Shown: in pieces, positions 1-6,287 of the stretch | How positions within the stretch are numbered: the first letter of the stretch is position 1 | How the letters are laid out: every line of letters begins with the position of its first letter | Assembly: GCA_026785745.1 (NCBI GenBank) | Contig: JAJAZO010000123.1 | Location: forward strand, 1-8,987 | Source: Chitinophagaceae bacterium | GTDB lineage: Bacteria; Bacteroidota; Bacteroidia; Chitinophagales; Chitinophagaceae | Length of the DNA stretch: 8,987 nucleotides | Direction: 5' to 3' | The notes under the pieces: generated by a model | Database searches by the model: none | Told to the model about the DNA's origin: nothing | Seen by the model: the letters and a program-made list of their open reading frames with translations, nothing else | Position numbers and translations under genes: made by a program

Positions 1-1638
1 CATGAGTACAGCGATAAGCTGCATGAATTAGAAACACTCGGTGGTTATAATATACATCACAAGACAGAAGAAGTGCTACAGGGCTTAGGATTTCCTAATG
101 AAGATTTGAAACGGCCTTATAAAGAATTCAGTGGTGGATGGAGAATGAGGGTATTATTGGCAAAAATGATATTGCAGCAACCTGATCTGTTATTATTGGA
201 TGAACCTACCAACCACCTTGATCTTCCTTCTATTGAATGGTTGGAAAAATACCTCTTGCATTACCAGGGTTCCGTTGTGATTGTGAGTCATGATAAATAT
301 TTCCTGAACAGGATGGTGACAAAGATTGTTGAAGTGTATCAGCAGGAGTTGCATATCTATAATGGTAACTACGATTATTACGAAAAGGAAAAAGCCATCC
401 GCATAGAAATGCAGCAGAAGGCGTATGAAAACCAGCAGGATTATATCCGGCAAAATGAAAGATTGGTGGAGCGGTTCAGGGCCAAAGCAAGTAAGGCTGC
501 CATGGCGCAGAGCATTATGAAGAAATTGGATAAGCTGGAACGCATTGAAGATTCAGAAATTGAACGTCCGAATATCCGCATCAATTTCAAGGTGGATAAA
601 ACGCCGGGAAAAGTGCTGGTAGAATTAAAAAATGTTTCGAAAGCATTTGGCGAAAATGTAATTATTGAAAATTCAACTATTGAAATTGACAGAGACGATA
701 AAATTGCTTTAATAGGTGCGAATGGAAAAGGCAAATCCACCCTGCTGCGAATAATAGCCGGCGTGGAAAACTTTAGCCAGGGTGAAAGAAAATGGGGACA
801 TAATGTAGATGAAAGTTTTTATGCACAGCACCAGCTGGAAGCTTTGAACATCAACAACACCGTTCTGGATGAAATGAAAGAATGCGGCAGCCAGATGAAT
901 GATTTGGAATTACGGGGTTTACTCGGTTGTTTTCTTTTCAGTGGCGATGATGCTGATAAGAAAATAAAAATATTAAGTGGTGGAGAAAAAGCCCGGGTGG
1001 CATTAGCGAAAGTAATTGTGAGTAAGGCCAACTTCCTGATGCTGGATGAACCGACTAACCACCTGGATATGCACAGTTGCGACCTGCTGATTGATGCCCT
1101 GAGTAAATACCAGGGCAGTATGATACTGGTGAGCCACGACCGTTATTTCGTTTCCAAGACAGCCAATAAGATTTGGGAAATTGTTGACCATGAAATAAAG
1201 GAATTTAAAGGAGGCTATGAAGAGTGGGTAGCCTGGAAAGAACGGATGGCAAAACAAGCCGCAGATGCAAAAAAGCAGGAAGAAAGAAATCAAAAAAGTG
1301 ATGGAAAAACAAAAAAATCAGACGGTGGAAATCAGAAGCCTGAGCAAGCAAAGCCAGCTGTAACTCAAGCACAACCTGCCACTGCGATAAATAAAGAAGA
1401 TAAAAAAGAACTGCAGAAAACGCAAAAGCAGTTTCAACAATTGGAAGAAAAGATCGCTTTGCTTAATAAACAGAAAAATGAACTGGAGGCTTCTTTGTCT
1501 GATCCGGCCATATACTCTGATAAAACGAAATTTCAGCAAGCCGAAATAGCTTATAAAAAAGCTGGAAATGATCTGGCCCAGCTTAATGCTGAGTATGAAA
1601 AAATTTTTGAAAAAATAATGGAACTGGAAGCAAAATAA
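1..1638 (+). CDS. ABC-F family ATP-binding cassette protein (5' end outside window)
   Basis: This is a soluble twin-cassette ATPase of the ABC-F family, which acts on ribosomes and has no transmembrane part. The frame is open from base 1, so the gene starts upstream; 545 residues are visible, and the missing N-terminus should hold the first Walker A. Cassette 1 shows its signature FSGGW (about 127-141), Walker B LLLLDEPTNHLD (about 187-222) and the H-loop VSHD (283-294). A charged helical linker (about 370-560) matches the ABC-F inter-domain region that contacts the P-site tRNA. Cassette 2 is complete: Walker A GANGKGKST (715-741), LSGGEKARVAL (from 973), LMLDEPTNHLD (about 1036-1068) and an H-loop SHDR near 1135. 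After a K/Q-rich low-complexity stretch (about 1255-1390), a C-terminal coiled coil (about 1400-1635) resembles the ABC-F C-terminal domain of Uup-like proteins. The exact subfamily, and whether it is a housekeeping factor or antibiotic protection, cannot be told from this fragment. Confidence 0.95.
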   Translation, partial: HEYSDKLHELETLGGYNIHHKTEEVLQGLGFPNEDLKRPYKEFSGGWRMRVLLAKMILQQPDLLLLDEPTNHLDLPSIEWLEKYLLHYQGSVVIVSHDKYFLNRMVTKIVEVYQQELHIYNGNYDYYEKEKAIRIEMQQKAYENQQDYIRQNERLVERFRAKASKAAMAQSIMKKLDKLERIEDSEIERPNIRINFKVDKTPGKVLVELKNVSKAFGENVIIENSTIEIDRDDKIALIGANGKGKSTLLRIIAGVENFSQGERKWGHNVDESFYAQHQLEALNINNTVLDEMKECGSQMNDLELRGLLGCFLFSGDDADKKIKILSGGEKARVALAKVIVSKANFLMLDEPTNHLDMHSCDLLIDALSKYQGSMILVSHDRYFVSKTANKIWEIVDHEIKEFKGGYEEWVAWKERMAKQAADAKKQEERNQKSDGKTKKSDGGNQKPEQAKPAVTQAQPATAINKEDKKELQKTQKQFQQLEEKIALLNKQKNELEASLSDPAIYSDKTKFQQAEIAYKKAGNDLAQLNAEYEKIFEKIMELEAK

Positions 1639-1733
1639 ACCGTCAATAACCGGCTTAATAAAAATTTTATCGAAAAAAAAAGGCTTATATCTTGAGAATC
1701 CCTTAGATTACGCATCTAAAAAAAAGCACAAAA
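1639..1733. other. Intergenic leader with A-tracts and a short inverted repeat
   Basis: This 95-bp gap separates the ABC-F gene from the BON lipoprotein gene. It contains two A-tracts (about 1672-1681 and 1717-1725) and a perfect 6-bp inverted repeat: TTAGAT at 1703-1708 and ATCTAA at 1714-1719, separated by 5 bases. The repeat lies 14 bases before the ATG, so it could be a small mRNA hairpin or an operator half-site pair; with A/T-rich arms it may also be chance. I see no GC-rich hairpin with a T-run that would terminate the ABC-F transcript, so partial readthrough into the next gene is possible. Confidence 0.3.
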
Positions 1734-2225
1734 ATGAAAAAGCTATCAACCTCTATTTTACTAATGGGAATTTTAGCACTCACCATTAGTTTTACCTCTT
1801 GTAAAAAGAAAGCAAAAGATGCCGATATAAAAGCGGCGATTGAAACAGCATTGAAAGCAGACCCAATGTCGGTTAATACAATGGTCTCTGTAGATAAAGG
1901 CGTTGCCACAATTTCAGGTGAATGTAAAGATGAAGCCTGCAAAATGCATTGTGCTGATATGGTAAAAGGAATCAAAGGCGTAAAAGAAGTGGTAAACAAT
2001 TGTACTGTTGCAGCTCCTATGCCGGTTATAAATGCAGAAGATGAAGCCCTAACCAAAGGCTTAAATGATGCATTGAAAGATCAGCCCGGTGTTAAGTTCT
2101 CAATCAACGAAGGAAAAATTGTTCTGACAGGCGAAATTGCAAAAGCAAAATGGGCAGCAGTAAAACAAATGCTGGATAAACTGAAACCAAAAGGCTACGA
2201 TCTTACCGGATTAACTATTAAATAA
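1734..2225 (+). CDS. BON-domain lipoprotein with a cysteine cluster
   Basis: A 163-residue lipoprotein. The N-terminus (residues 1-22) is a lysine start plus a hydrophobic stretch, ending in FTSC with Cys23 as the likely lipidated residue; KKK follows, so there is no acidic Bacteroidetes surface-export tag and periplasmic-facing anchoring is more likely. Two BON-type alpha-beta repeats follow: about 29-92 (ending GIKGVKEVVNNCTV) and about 99-163 (with VKFSINEGKIVLTGEI). BON domains are known from OsmY-like and secretin-associated proteins and are thought to bind membranes or envelope partners. The first repeat carries Cys64, Cys69, Cys73 and Cys90 plus His72, which is not usual for BON domains and suggests disulfides or a metal site. 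The ATG at 1734 puts the signal peptide in a normal position. It is probably co-transcribed with the next gene, 19 bp downstream. The precise function is unknown. Confidence 0.85.
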   Translation: MKKLSTSILLMGILALTISFTSCKKKAKDADIKAAIETALKADPMSVNTMVSVDKGVATISGECKDEACKMHCADMVKGIKGVKEVVNNCTVAAPMPVINAEDEALTKGLNDALKDQPGVKFSINEGKIVLTGEIAKAKWAAVKQMLDKLKPKGYDLTGLTIK

Positions 2226-2244
2226 AAATTTAAACTTATTAACT

Positions 2245-2691
2245 ATGTCAACATCTTTGTCTTTACAGGAAAAATACCAGGAACTAACAACCGCTGCCAC
2301 CATAAGTGGTGTGGCTAATCTGCAGGTAAGAGAGCAGGAAGGTATTTTATATATTGATGGCGAAGCTCCCTCCGGAGCAGTAAAAGATATGTTGTGGGGT
2401 GTTTATGATAAACTTGACCCCAATTTTTTAACCGGAGACCTGGTAATGAATGTAAACGTTTCTGCTACTGCACCTGTTACTCATGCAAAAGTAACAACAG
2501 AACATTCCAACCTCAACATTCGTAAAGGTCCCGGCACCGATCAGCCCATAGTTGGCAAAGCTGCCCATCATGAAATTGTAACAGTAGTTAGCCAAACCAG
2601 CGAACAGTGGTGGCTCATCAGAACAAAAGATGGTGAAGAGGGATATTCATACGCCCAATACCTGACTCCGGAAGCTACTCCCGAATCCTGA
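2245..2691 (+). CDS. BON-like plus bacterial SH3 domain protein
   Basis: A 148-residue protein in two parts. Residues about 5-73 have a BON-like pattern (VREQEGILYIDGEAPS, a helix, then a closing strand LVMNVNV) and resemble the second BON repeat of the upstream lipoprotein. Residues about 80-143 are a bacterial SH3 (SH3_3-type) domain, recognised by LNIRKGPGTDQPIVG (90-104), a central WW (122-123) and DGEEGYSYAQYL (129-140). Such domains usually bind peptidoglycan or envelope peptides. No signal peptide is visible, and no alternative start exists between the upstream stop and the ATG at 2245, so the protein looks cytoplasmic by sequence, which is odd for this domain. It lies 19 bp after the BON lipoprotein gene and is followed by a strong terminator, so the two form a likely operon. 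The domain call is fairly safe; the function is not known. Confidence 0.85.
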   Translation: MSTSLSLQEKYQELTTAATISGVANLQVREQEGILYIDGEAPSGAVKDMLWGVYDKLDPNFLTGDLVMNVNVSATAPVTHAKVTTEHSNLNIRKGPGTDQPIVGKAAHHEIVTVVSQTSEQWWLIRTKDGEEGYSYAQYLTPEATPES

Positions 2692-2720
2692 GTATAAATT
2701 GTTATCAGCAAAAAAGTAAG

Positions 2721-2750
2721 AAGTGTAACCAATGGTTGCACTTTTTTATT
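2721..2750 (+). terminator. Intrinsic terminator of the BON/SH3 unit, possibly bidirectional
   Basis: A 10-bp stem pairs AAGTGTAACC (2721-2730) with GGTTGCACTT (2734-2743), with one T-G wobble and a 3-base AAT loop. It runs straight into a T-run (2742-2747). It begins 29 bases after the SH3 gene stop. On the minus strand the same hairpin is followed, after five bases, by a run of six T (complement of 2710-2715), and it lies just past the stop of the convergent gene ending at 2757, so it may terminate both transcripts. Confidence 0.8.
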
Positions 2751-2756
2751 ATACAG

Positions 2757-3275
2757 TTATTCTCTCCGTCCCCGCATTTCAAAAGATAAATAATACTTTC
2801 CGTTGCTGAAATAAATACATTGCCGGAATATGGCTGTAGCCGATGGGTTTTCGAACGGTTCAGTATAGTACAGGGTGTTGGTAAAAGGATAGTTATTAAT
2901 AATGGTTGTTTCAGCCCTTGTATATAGCGGCTTATCAAAAGCGGTAACAAGTGCATCCCGAAGGTTAAGTCCCAACTGATCAATTTTTAGCCTCATTTTA
3001 TCGGGCTCAAAATAATAGATAACATAAGGATTACCGGAAACAGGCACTACCACTTTGCCAGAGTCGGCAAGTGGCAACATTATTTTGGCCTGGTATTCCG
3101 AAGCCAGTTCTTCAAACCCGGTTTTTCGCTTTGCTCCTTTGCAGGCACTGAATCCGGTTTGTCCATCAGTATATATTTTTTTGAAATCGTTGTAGAAAGC
3201 ATTAGCTGCAAATTCATTTTGAGCATTTGCTTTCGTAAGCACAAAAAGCAGAAAGAGGATGAGTATCCTTTTCAT
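2757..3275 (-). CDS. Exported protein of unknown function
   Basis: A 172-residue protein that I do not recognise. Residues 1-18 form a clear Sec signal peptide (MKRILILFLLFVLTKANA) with a likely signal peptidase I site ANA|Q; there is no lipobox Cys, so it should be released to the periplasm or outside. The mature part is mixed alpha/beta. It contains two cysteines (in FSACKG and FRQCIYF) that could form a disulfide, an aromatic-rich centre (NPYVIYYFEPDK) and a C-terminal strand-rich segment ending in YYLSFEMRGRRE. The ATG at 3275 is the only start that places the signal peptide correctly. The gene converges on the SH3 gene across the shared terminator and diverges from the TPR gene. Confidence 0.8.
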   Translation of the reverse strand: MKRILILFLLFVLTKANAQNEFAANAFYNDFKKIYTDGQTGFSACKGAKRKTGFEELASEYQAKIMLPLADSGKVVVPVSGNPYVIYYFEPDKMRLKIDQLGLNLRDALVTAFDKPLYTRAETTIINNYPFTNTLYYTEPFENPSATAIFRQCIYFSNGKYYLSFEMRGRRE

Positions 3276-3397
3276 ATACTATTACTACGCCGGCAAGTTA
3301 GGTAGTACATTATAAAAGTAAACAATACAATTGAAATGAAGGTTACTGCAAATCTTTCAGGAAAAATTGTAACATTTGTAATCTTAAACTAACCACC
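3276..3397. promoter_or_regulatory. Divergent intergenic region with promoters for both flanking genes
   Basis: This 122-bp AT-rich gap lies between two divergent starts and must hold promoters for both. For the TPR gene, AACATTTG (3371-3378) matches five of the six fixed positions of the Bacteroidetes -7 element TAnnTTTG, and would give a leader of about a dozen bases. I find no good -33 TTTG at the expected distance, so the call is weak. No clear element could be assigned to the minus-strand gene. Confidence 0.3.
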
Positions 3398-5143
3398 ATG
3401 AAGTCCCGGCTATTTTTATTGACTGTACTGTCATTTATTACTGCCCTGCTTGCTTTTCGTTTAAAAGAAGCAAACATTACAAACCATACGTTGGGAAAAA
3501 CCCGGGAATACAGGAACATGAACATTGTACGCTGTACACCCGATTGGAATGAATTGAAAGAATGGCTGGAAGAAGCAGACATCCCCCTCGTCCCCGGGGC
3601 CGGTAATTACAAGTGGAAGATTACTACAAAGAGTGACAGTGCCCAGTTTTATTTTAACCAGGGCATCAATATGTATTATGGCTTTCATATTATTGAAGCG
3701 ATGGCATCATTTAAAAAGGCTTCGAAGTTTGATTCAAAATGCGCCATGTTATATTGGGCACAGGCATTAGCGTATGGGCCAAATATTAATGATTTCGGAT
3801 ACCGGGCATCTCCTGAAGCTCTTGCTGCTATAAGTAAAGCGGTGGAGTATGAAGAAAAAGCTTCTGCATTTGAAAAGTTCCTGATTGATGCAATGGCTAT
3901 CCGCTACACTTCCGATTCTGCGGATGCTACAAGGGCACAATTGAACCAGGATTATACCGATATGATGCAGAAGGCGTATAAAAGCTTTCCTGCTATCCCC
4001 GATGCAAAAGCACTATATGCAGATGCAATGATGCTGCAACACCCCTGGGATTTATGGAATGTAAATGGAACGCCTAAACCATGGACACCGCAAATAAGAC
4101 AGGTTTTGGAAAAATTATTGGTTCAATATCCCAACCACCCTGCTGCAAATCATTATTATATCCATGTCATGGAAGCATCTCCTTTTGCAGATAAAGCATT
4201 ACCAAGTGCTGCCAGGCTTGGCATTACCAATCCTGCACTTTCGCACCTGGTGCACATGCCATCCCATATTTATCTCCGCACCGGCAATTATCATCAAGGG
4301 GTACTGGTAAATACCAAAGCAGTGAACAGTTATAAAAAGGTGGCTAAACTATTTGCACCAGTTACGAGCAATGATTTTTTATACGTTATCCATAACCTGC
4401 ACATGAAGGCTAACAATGCCATGCTTGCAGGCCAATATAAAAATTCCATTGATGCAGCGAATGAAACAAAAAAAAGCATTCCTTCCGATTACCTGTCTAT
4501 TCCAGCGCCGATGGGAAATTATGTTCAATATATTAATATGACTCCCGTGCTGGTTTTAGTACGCTTTGGAAAATGGGATGAACTATTGAAAATATCACAA
4601 CCTGGCAAAGCACAGGTTTTTGGTAACATAATGTATCATTTCGGAAGAGGTATGGCGCAGGCTGGTAAATCTGAATTATCTGAAGCTATCAATGAACTAA
4701 ACAGGCTGATAGAGTACATGAAAGATACAAGTCTCCATATTCCTTTTGTTCCGTTCTCTCCTGCCATTGATGCGGCAAGGGTGGCTGAAAAAATGTTAGT
4801 TGGAACAATTACATTGAAACAAGGAAAATATGATCAGGCCATTGTTGCATTTAAAGAGGCCGTGACCATCGAAGAAAATATGGTGTATAATGAACCACGG
4901 GACTGGATGCTTAACCCTAAACATTTCCTCGCTAATGCATACCTAAAAGCCGGTATGACCAAAGAAGCAAAAAATGTATTGGAAAAAGATCTTTTAAATA
5001 ATAAAGAGAATGGATGGGCATTGTATGGTATCTGGCAGGCACTCACCAAAGAAAAGAAAACCGCAGAAGCCGCTAAAGCTCTTGCCCGATATAAGAAAGC
5101 GTTTATTAAAACAGATGTAAAACTAACAGCACCTGTATTTTAA
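3398..5143 (+). CDS. Exported TPR-repeat protein with HxxxHxxE and HMPSH motifs
   Basis: A 581-residue protein with an N-terminal hydrophobic segment (residues 4-20, probably a signal peptide or anchor), so it likely acts in the periplasm or envelope. Helical TPR-like pairs are visible at about 82-115 (FYFNQGINMYYGFHIIEAMASFKKA), 465-495 (GKYDQAIVAFKEAVTIEE) and 505-560. The central part carries a dense set of histidines: HYYIHVMEAS (252-261, an HxxxHxxE pattern), HLVHMPSHIYLRTGNY (283-298) and HNLHM (332-336), plus NEPRDW (499-504). I recall this combination from a widespread group of uncharacterised bacterial TPR proteins, and it suggests a metal or cofactor site, not just a scaffold; that is inference. 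The ATG at 3398 is supported by the signal-like N-terminus. Its stop directly abuts the hutG stop on the other strand. No biochemical role can be assigned. Confidence 0.85.
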   Translation: MKSRLFLLTVLSFITALLAFRLKEANITNHTLGKTREYRNMNIVRCTPDWNELKEWLEEADIPLVPGAGNYKWKITTKSDSAQFYFNQGINMYYGFHIIEAMASFKKASKFDSKCAMLYWAQALAYGPNINDFGYRASPEALAAISKAVEYEEKASAFEKFLIDAMAIRYTSDSADATRAQLNQDYTDMMQKAYKSFPAIPDAKALYADAMMLQHPWDLWNVNGTPKPWTPQIRQVLEKLLVQYPNHPAANHYYIHVMEASPFADKALPSAARLGITNPALSHLVHMPSHIYLRTGNYHQGVLVNTKAVNSYKKVAKLFAPVTSNDFLYVIHNLHMKANNAMLAGQYKNSIDAANETKKSIPSDYLSIPAPMGNYVQYINMTPVLVLVRFGKWDELLKISQPGKAQVFGNIMYHFGRGMAQAGKSELSEAINELNRLIEYMKDTSLHIPFVPFSPAIDAARVAEKMLVGTITLKQGKYDQAIVAFKEAVTIEENMVYNEPRDWMLNPKHFLANAYLKAGMTKEAKNVLEKDLLNNKENGWALYGIWQALTKEKKTAEAAKALARYKKAFIKTDVKLTAPVF

Positions 5144-6244
5144 TCAGAGTGCCATTGCTTTGATAAAATCACTTACTAAATAGCTTATCAGTTTACCGCT
5201 GGTGGCATCTGTTCTTCCATCACTTAACCTGGTAGCCCCTTCGCAAATGTGCAGGTATGCCGGCTTGCTGTCGGCTGCCGCAAAAGAAATATACTGTCTT
5301 GCATGAATGGGAGTAATACCCACTGGTGTCATTGCACTGCTGAGTGTGTTTTGAATGGCATCGAGATCAATATCAATCCCTGTTAGTGTATCTTCTGTAA
5401 ATCCGGTGGCATGAGAAACAGCCTGCATAAAAGTTCTTTTCTCATGTACAAAAATATCTTCGAAAGTGATGCAGTCAATAAAAGGATTGTTCACCATATC
5501 AATCCATACATTTTGCGGCAGATAATTTTCATGCAAACCAACCACACAATACTTCTGTAAATAACCATCTTCTTCTGCATACCGAAAAGCATTACCACTA
5601 TGCCGCCCTTCCATGGGGCGGTAGTCAGCATGAGCATCCAGGTTGATGCAGTTGATTTGCGCTAACTGAAGCACACCGGCTTTATGCCAACCTTTAGCAG
5701 CTCCTTTTATTAATGGATACGTATTATTGTGACCACCCCCGATAACAATCGGAATTTTCTTTGCCTCCGTTATCATCTTCACCAGGTGTTCCACTTCGTC
5801 ATCAATCGTATTCACTGCATGGCGATAGGCTTCTACCTTCTCCTCCTCCCCTTTTGCTGTGTTATCAATAAGATATTGCATATCGCCAAAATCAAAATGA
5901 CCAATCAGCAATATTTCGCCCCCATCAAAAAAATCATTGCTCTGTACATTCAGCAGGTTTTGCAGAAAAGGAATCCACAATGTATCTGCACCACCGATGC
6001 CATAATTGCCTTTGGCACCAAGGTCTTCGGGAATACCAAACAGCACATATTTCGCTACAGATTCTTTCAGCTTTTTTTCAATGTCGCCTGCATCATTCAC
6101 TACTTTTAATTGTTCACCTACTTTGGTTTCAAAGCGGCGCAGTTTGGTAAGCGAAAGCACATCCTGTTTGGTATAAATTTTCAGGTGACGCATACCACTC
6201 AGTTTTGATTCCCTGACAAGTGGCTTAGTTTCGAGGTTTACCAT
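5144..6244 (-). CDS. hutG: Formimidoylglutamase, arginase/ureohydrolase family
   Basis: A 366-residue cytoplasmic Mn-dependent hydrolase. HutG splits N-formimino-L-glutamate into glutamate and formamide, a last step of histidine degradation. Ureohydrolase motifs, numbered from the ATG at 6244: GGGHNN with His172, NLDAHADYR with Asp203, His205 and Asp207, and GIDIDLDAI with Asp291 and Asp293; together these supply the six expected metal ligands. The third motif lacks the usual DP after the aspartates, and GGGH replaces the arginase GGDH, both fitting formimidoylglutamase better than arginase. The roughly 60-residue N-terminal extension (HLKIYTKQDVLSLTKLRRFE) is what I recall from Bacteroidetes members. 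A TTG directly before the ATG is an alternative start that adds one residue. It lies 43 bp after ftcD on the same strand, a likely operon, and this neighbour strongly supports the substrate. Another ureohydrolase specificity (arginase, agmatinase) is possible but less likely. Confidence 0.82.
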   Translation of the reverse strand: MVNLETKPLVRESKLSGMRHLKIYTKQDVLSLTKLRRFETKVGEQLKVVNDAGDIEKKLKESVAKYVLFGIPEDLGAKGNYGIGGADTLWIPFLQNLLNVQSNDFFDGGEILLIGHFDFGDMQYLIDNTAKGEEEKVEAYRHAVNTIDDEVEHLVKMITEAKKIPIVIGGGHNNTYPLIKGAAKGWHKAGVLQLAQINCINLDAHADYRPMEGRHSGNAFRYAEEDGYLQKYCVVGLHENYLPQNVWIDMVNNPFIDCITFEDIFVHEKRTFMQAVSHATGFTEDTLTGIDIDLDAIQNTLSSAMTPVGITPIHARQYISFAAADSKPAYLHICEGATRLSDGRTDATSGKLISYLVSDFIKAMAL

Positions 6245-6287
6245 CAATTGCTTTTTTAAATTTAATTGCTAAAATACAAGTTAACCG

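Noticed and set aside
1255..1390. K/Q-rich low-complexity stretch near the C-terminus of the ABC-F protein, considered as a repeat expansion
   Set aside because: A charged variable linker before the C-terminal coiled coil is normal for ABC-F proteins, and no exact DNA repeat is present.
1703..2056. A 117-codon minus-strand frame opposite the BON lipoprotein gene
   Set aside because: It is antisense to a gene with a clear lipobox and BON repeats, and its composition is typical of a shadow frame.
2705..2983. A 92-codon minus-strand frame over the end of the exported protein gene
   Set aside because: It overlaps the signal-peptide-bearing gene in another frame and runs through the terminator hairpin; it looks like a shadow frame.
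5131..5146. Possible terminator ACAG-CAC-CTGT at the end of the TPR gene
   Set aside because: The stem is only 4 bp and the following T-run is short and broken, too weak to call.
5729..6109. A 126-codon open frame on the plus strand
   Set aside because: It lies antisense inside hutG, whose metal-binding motifs make the minus strand clearly coding; the translated product is Cys/His/Ile-rich with no recognisable domain.
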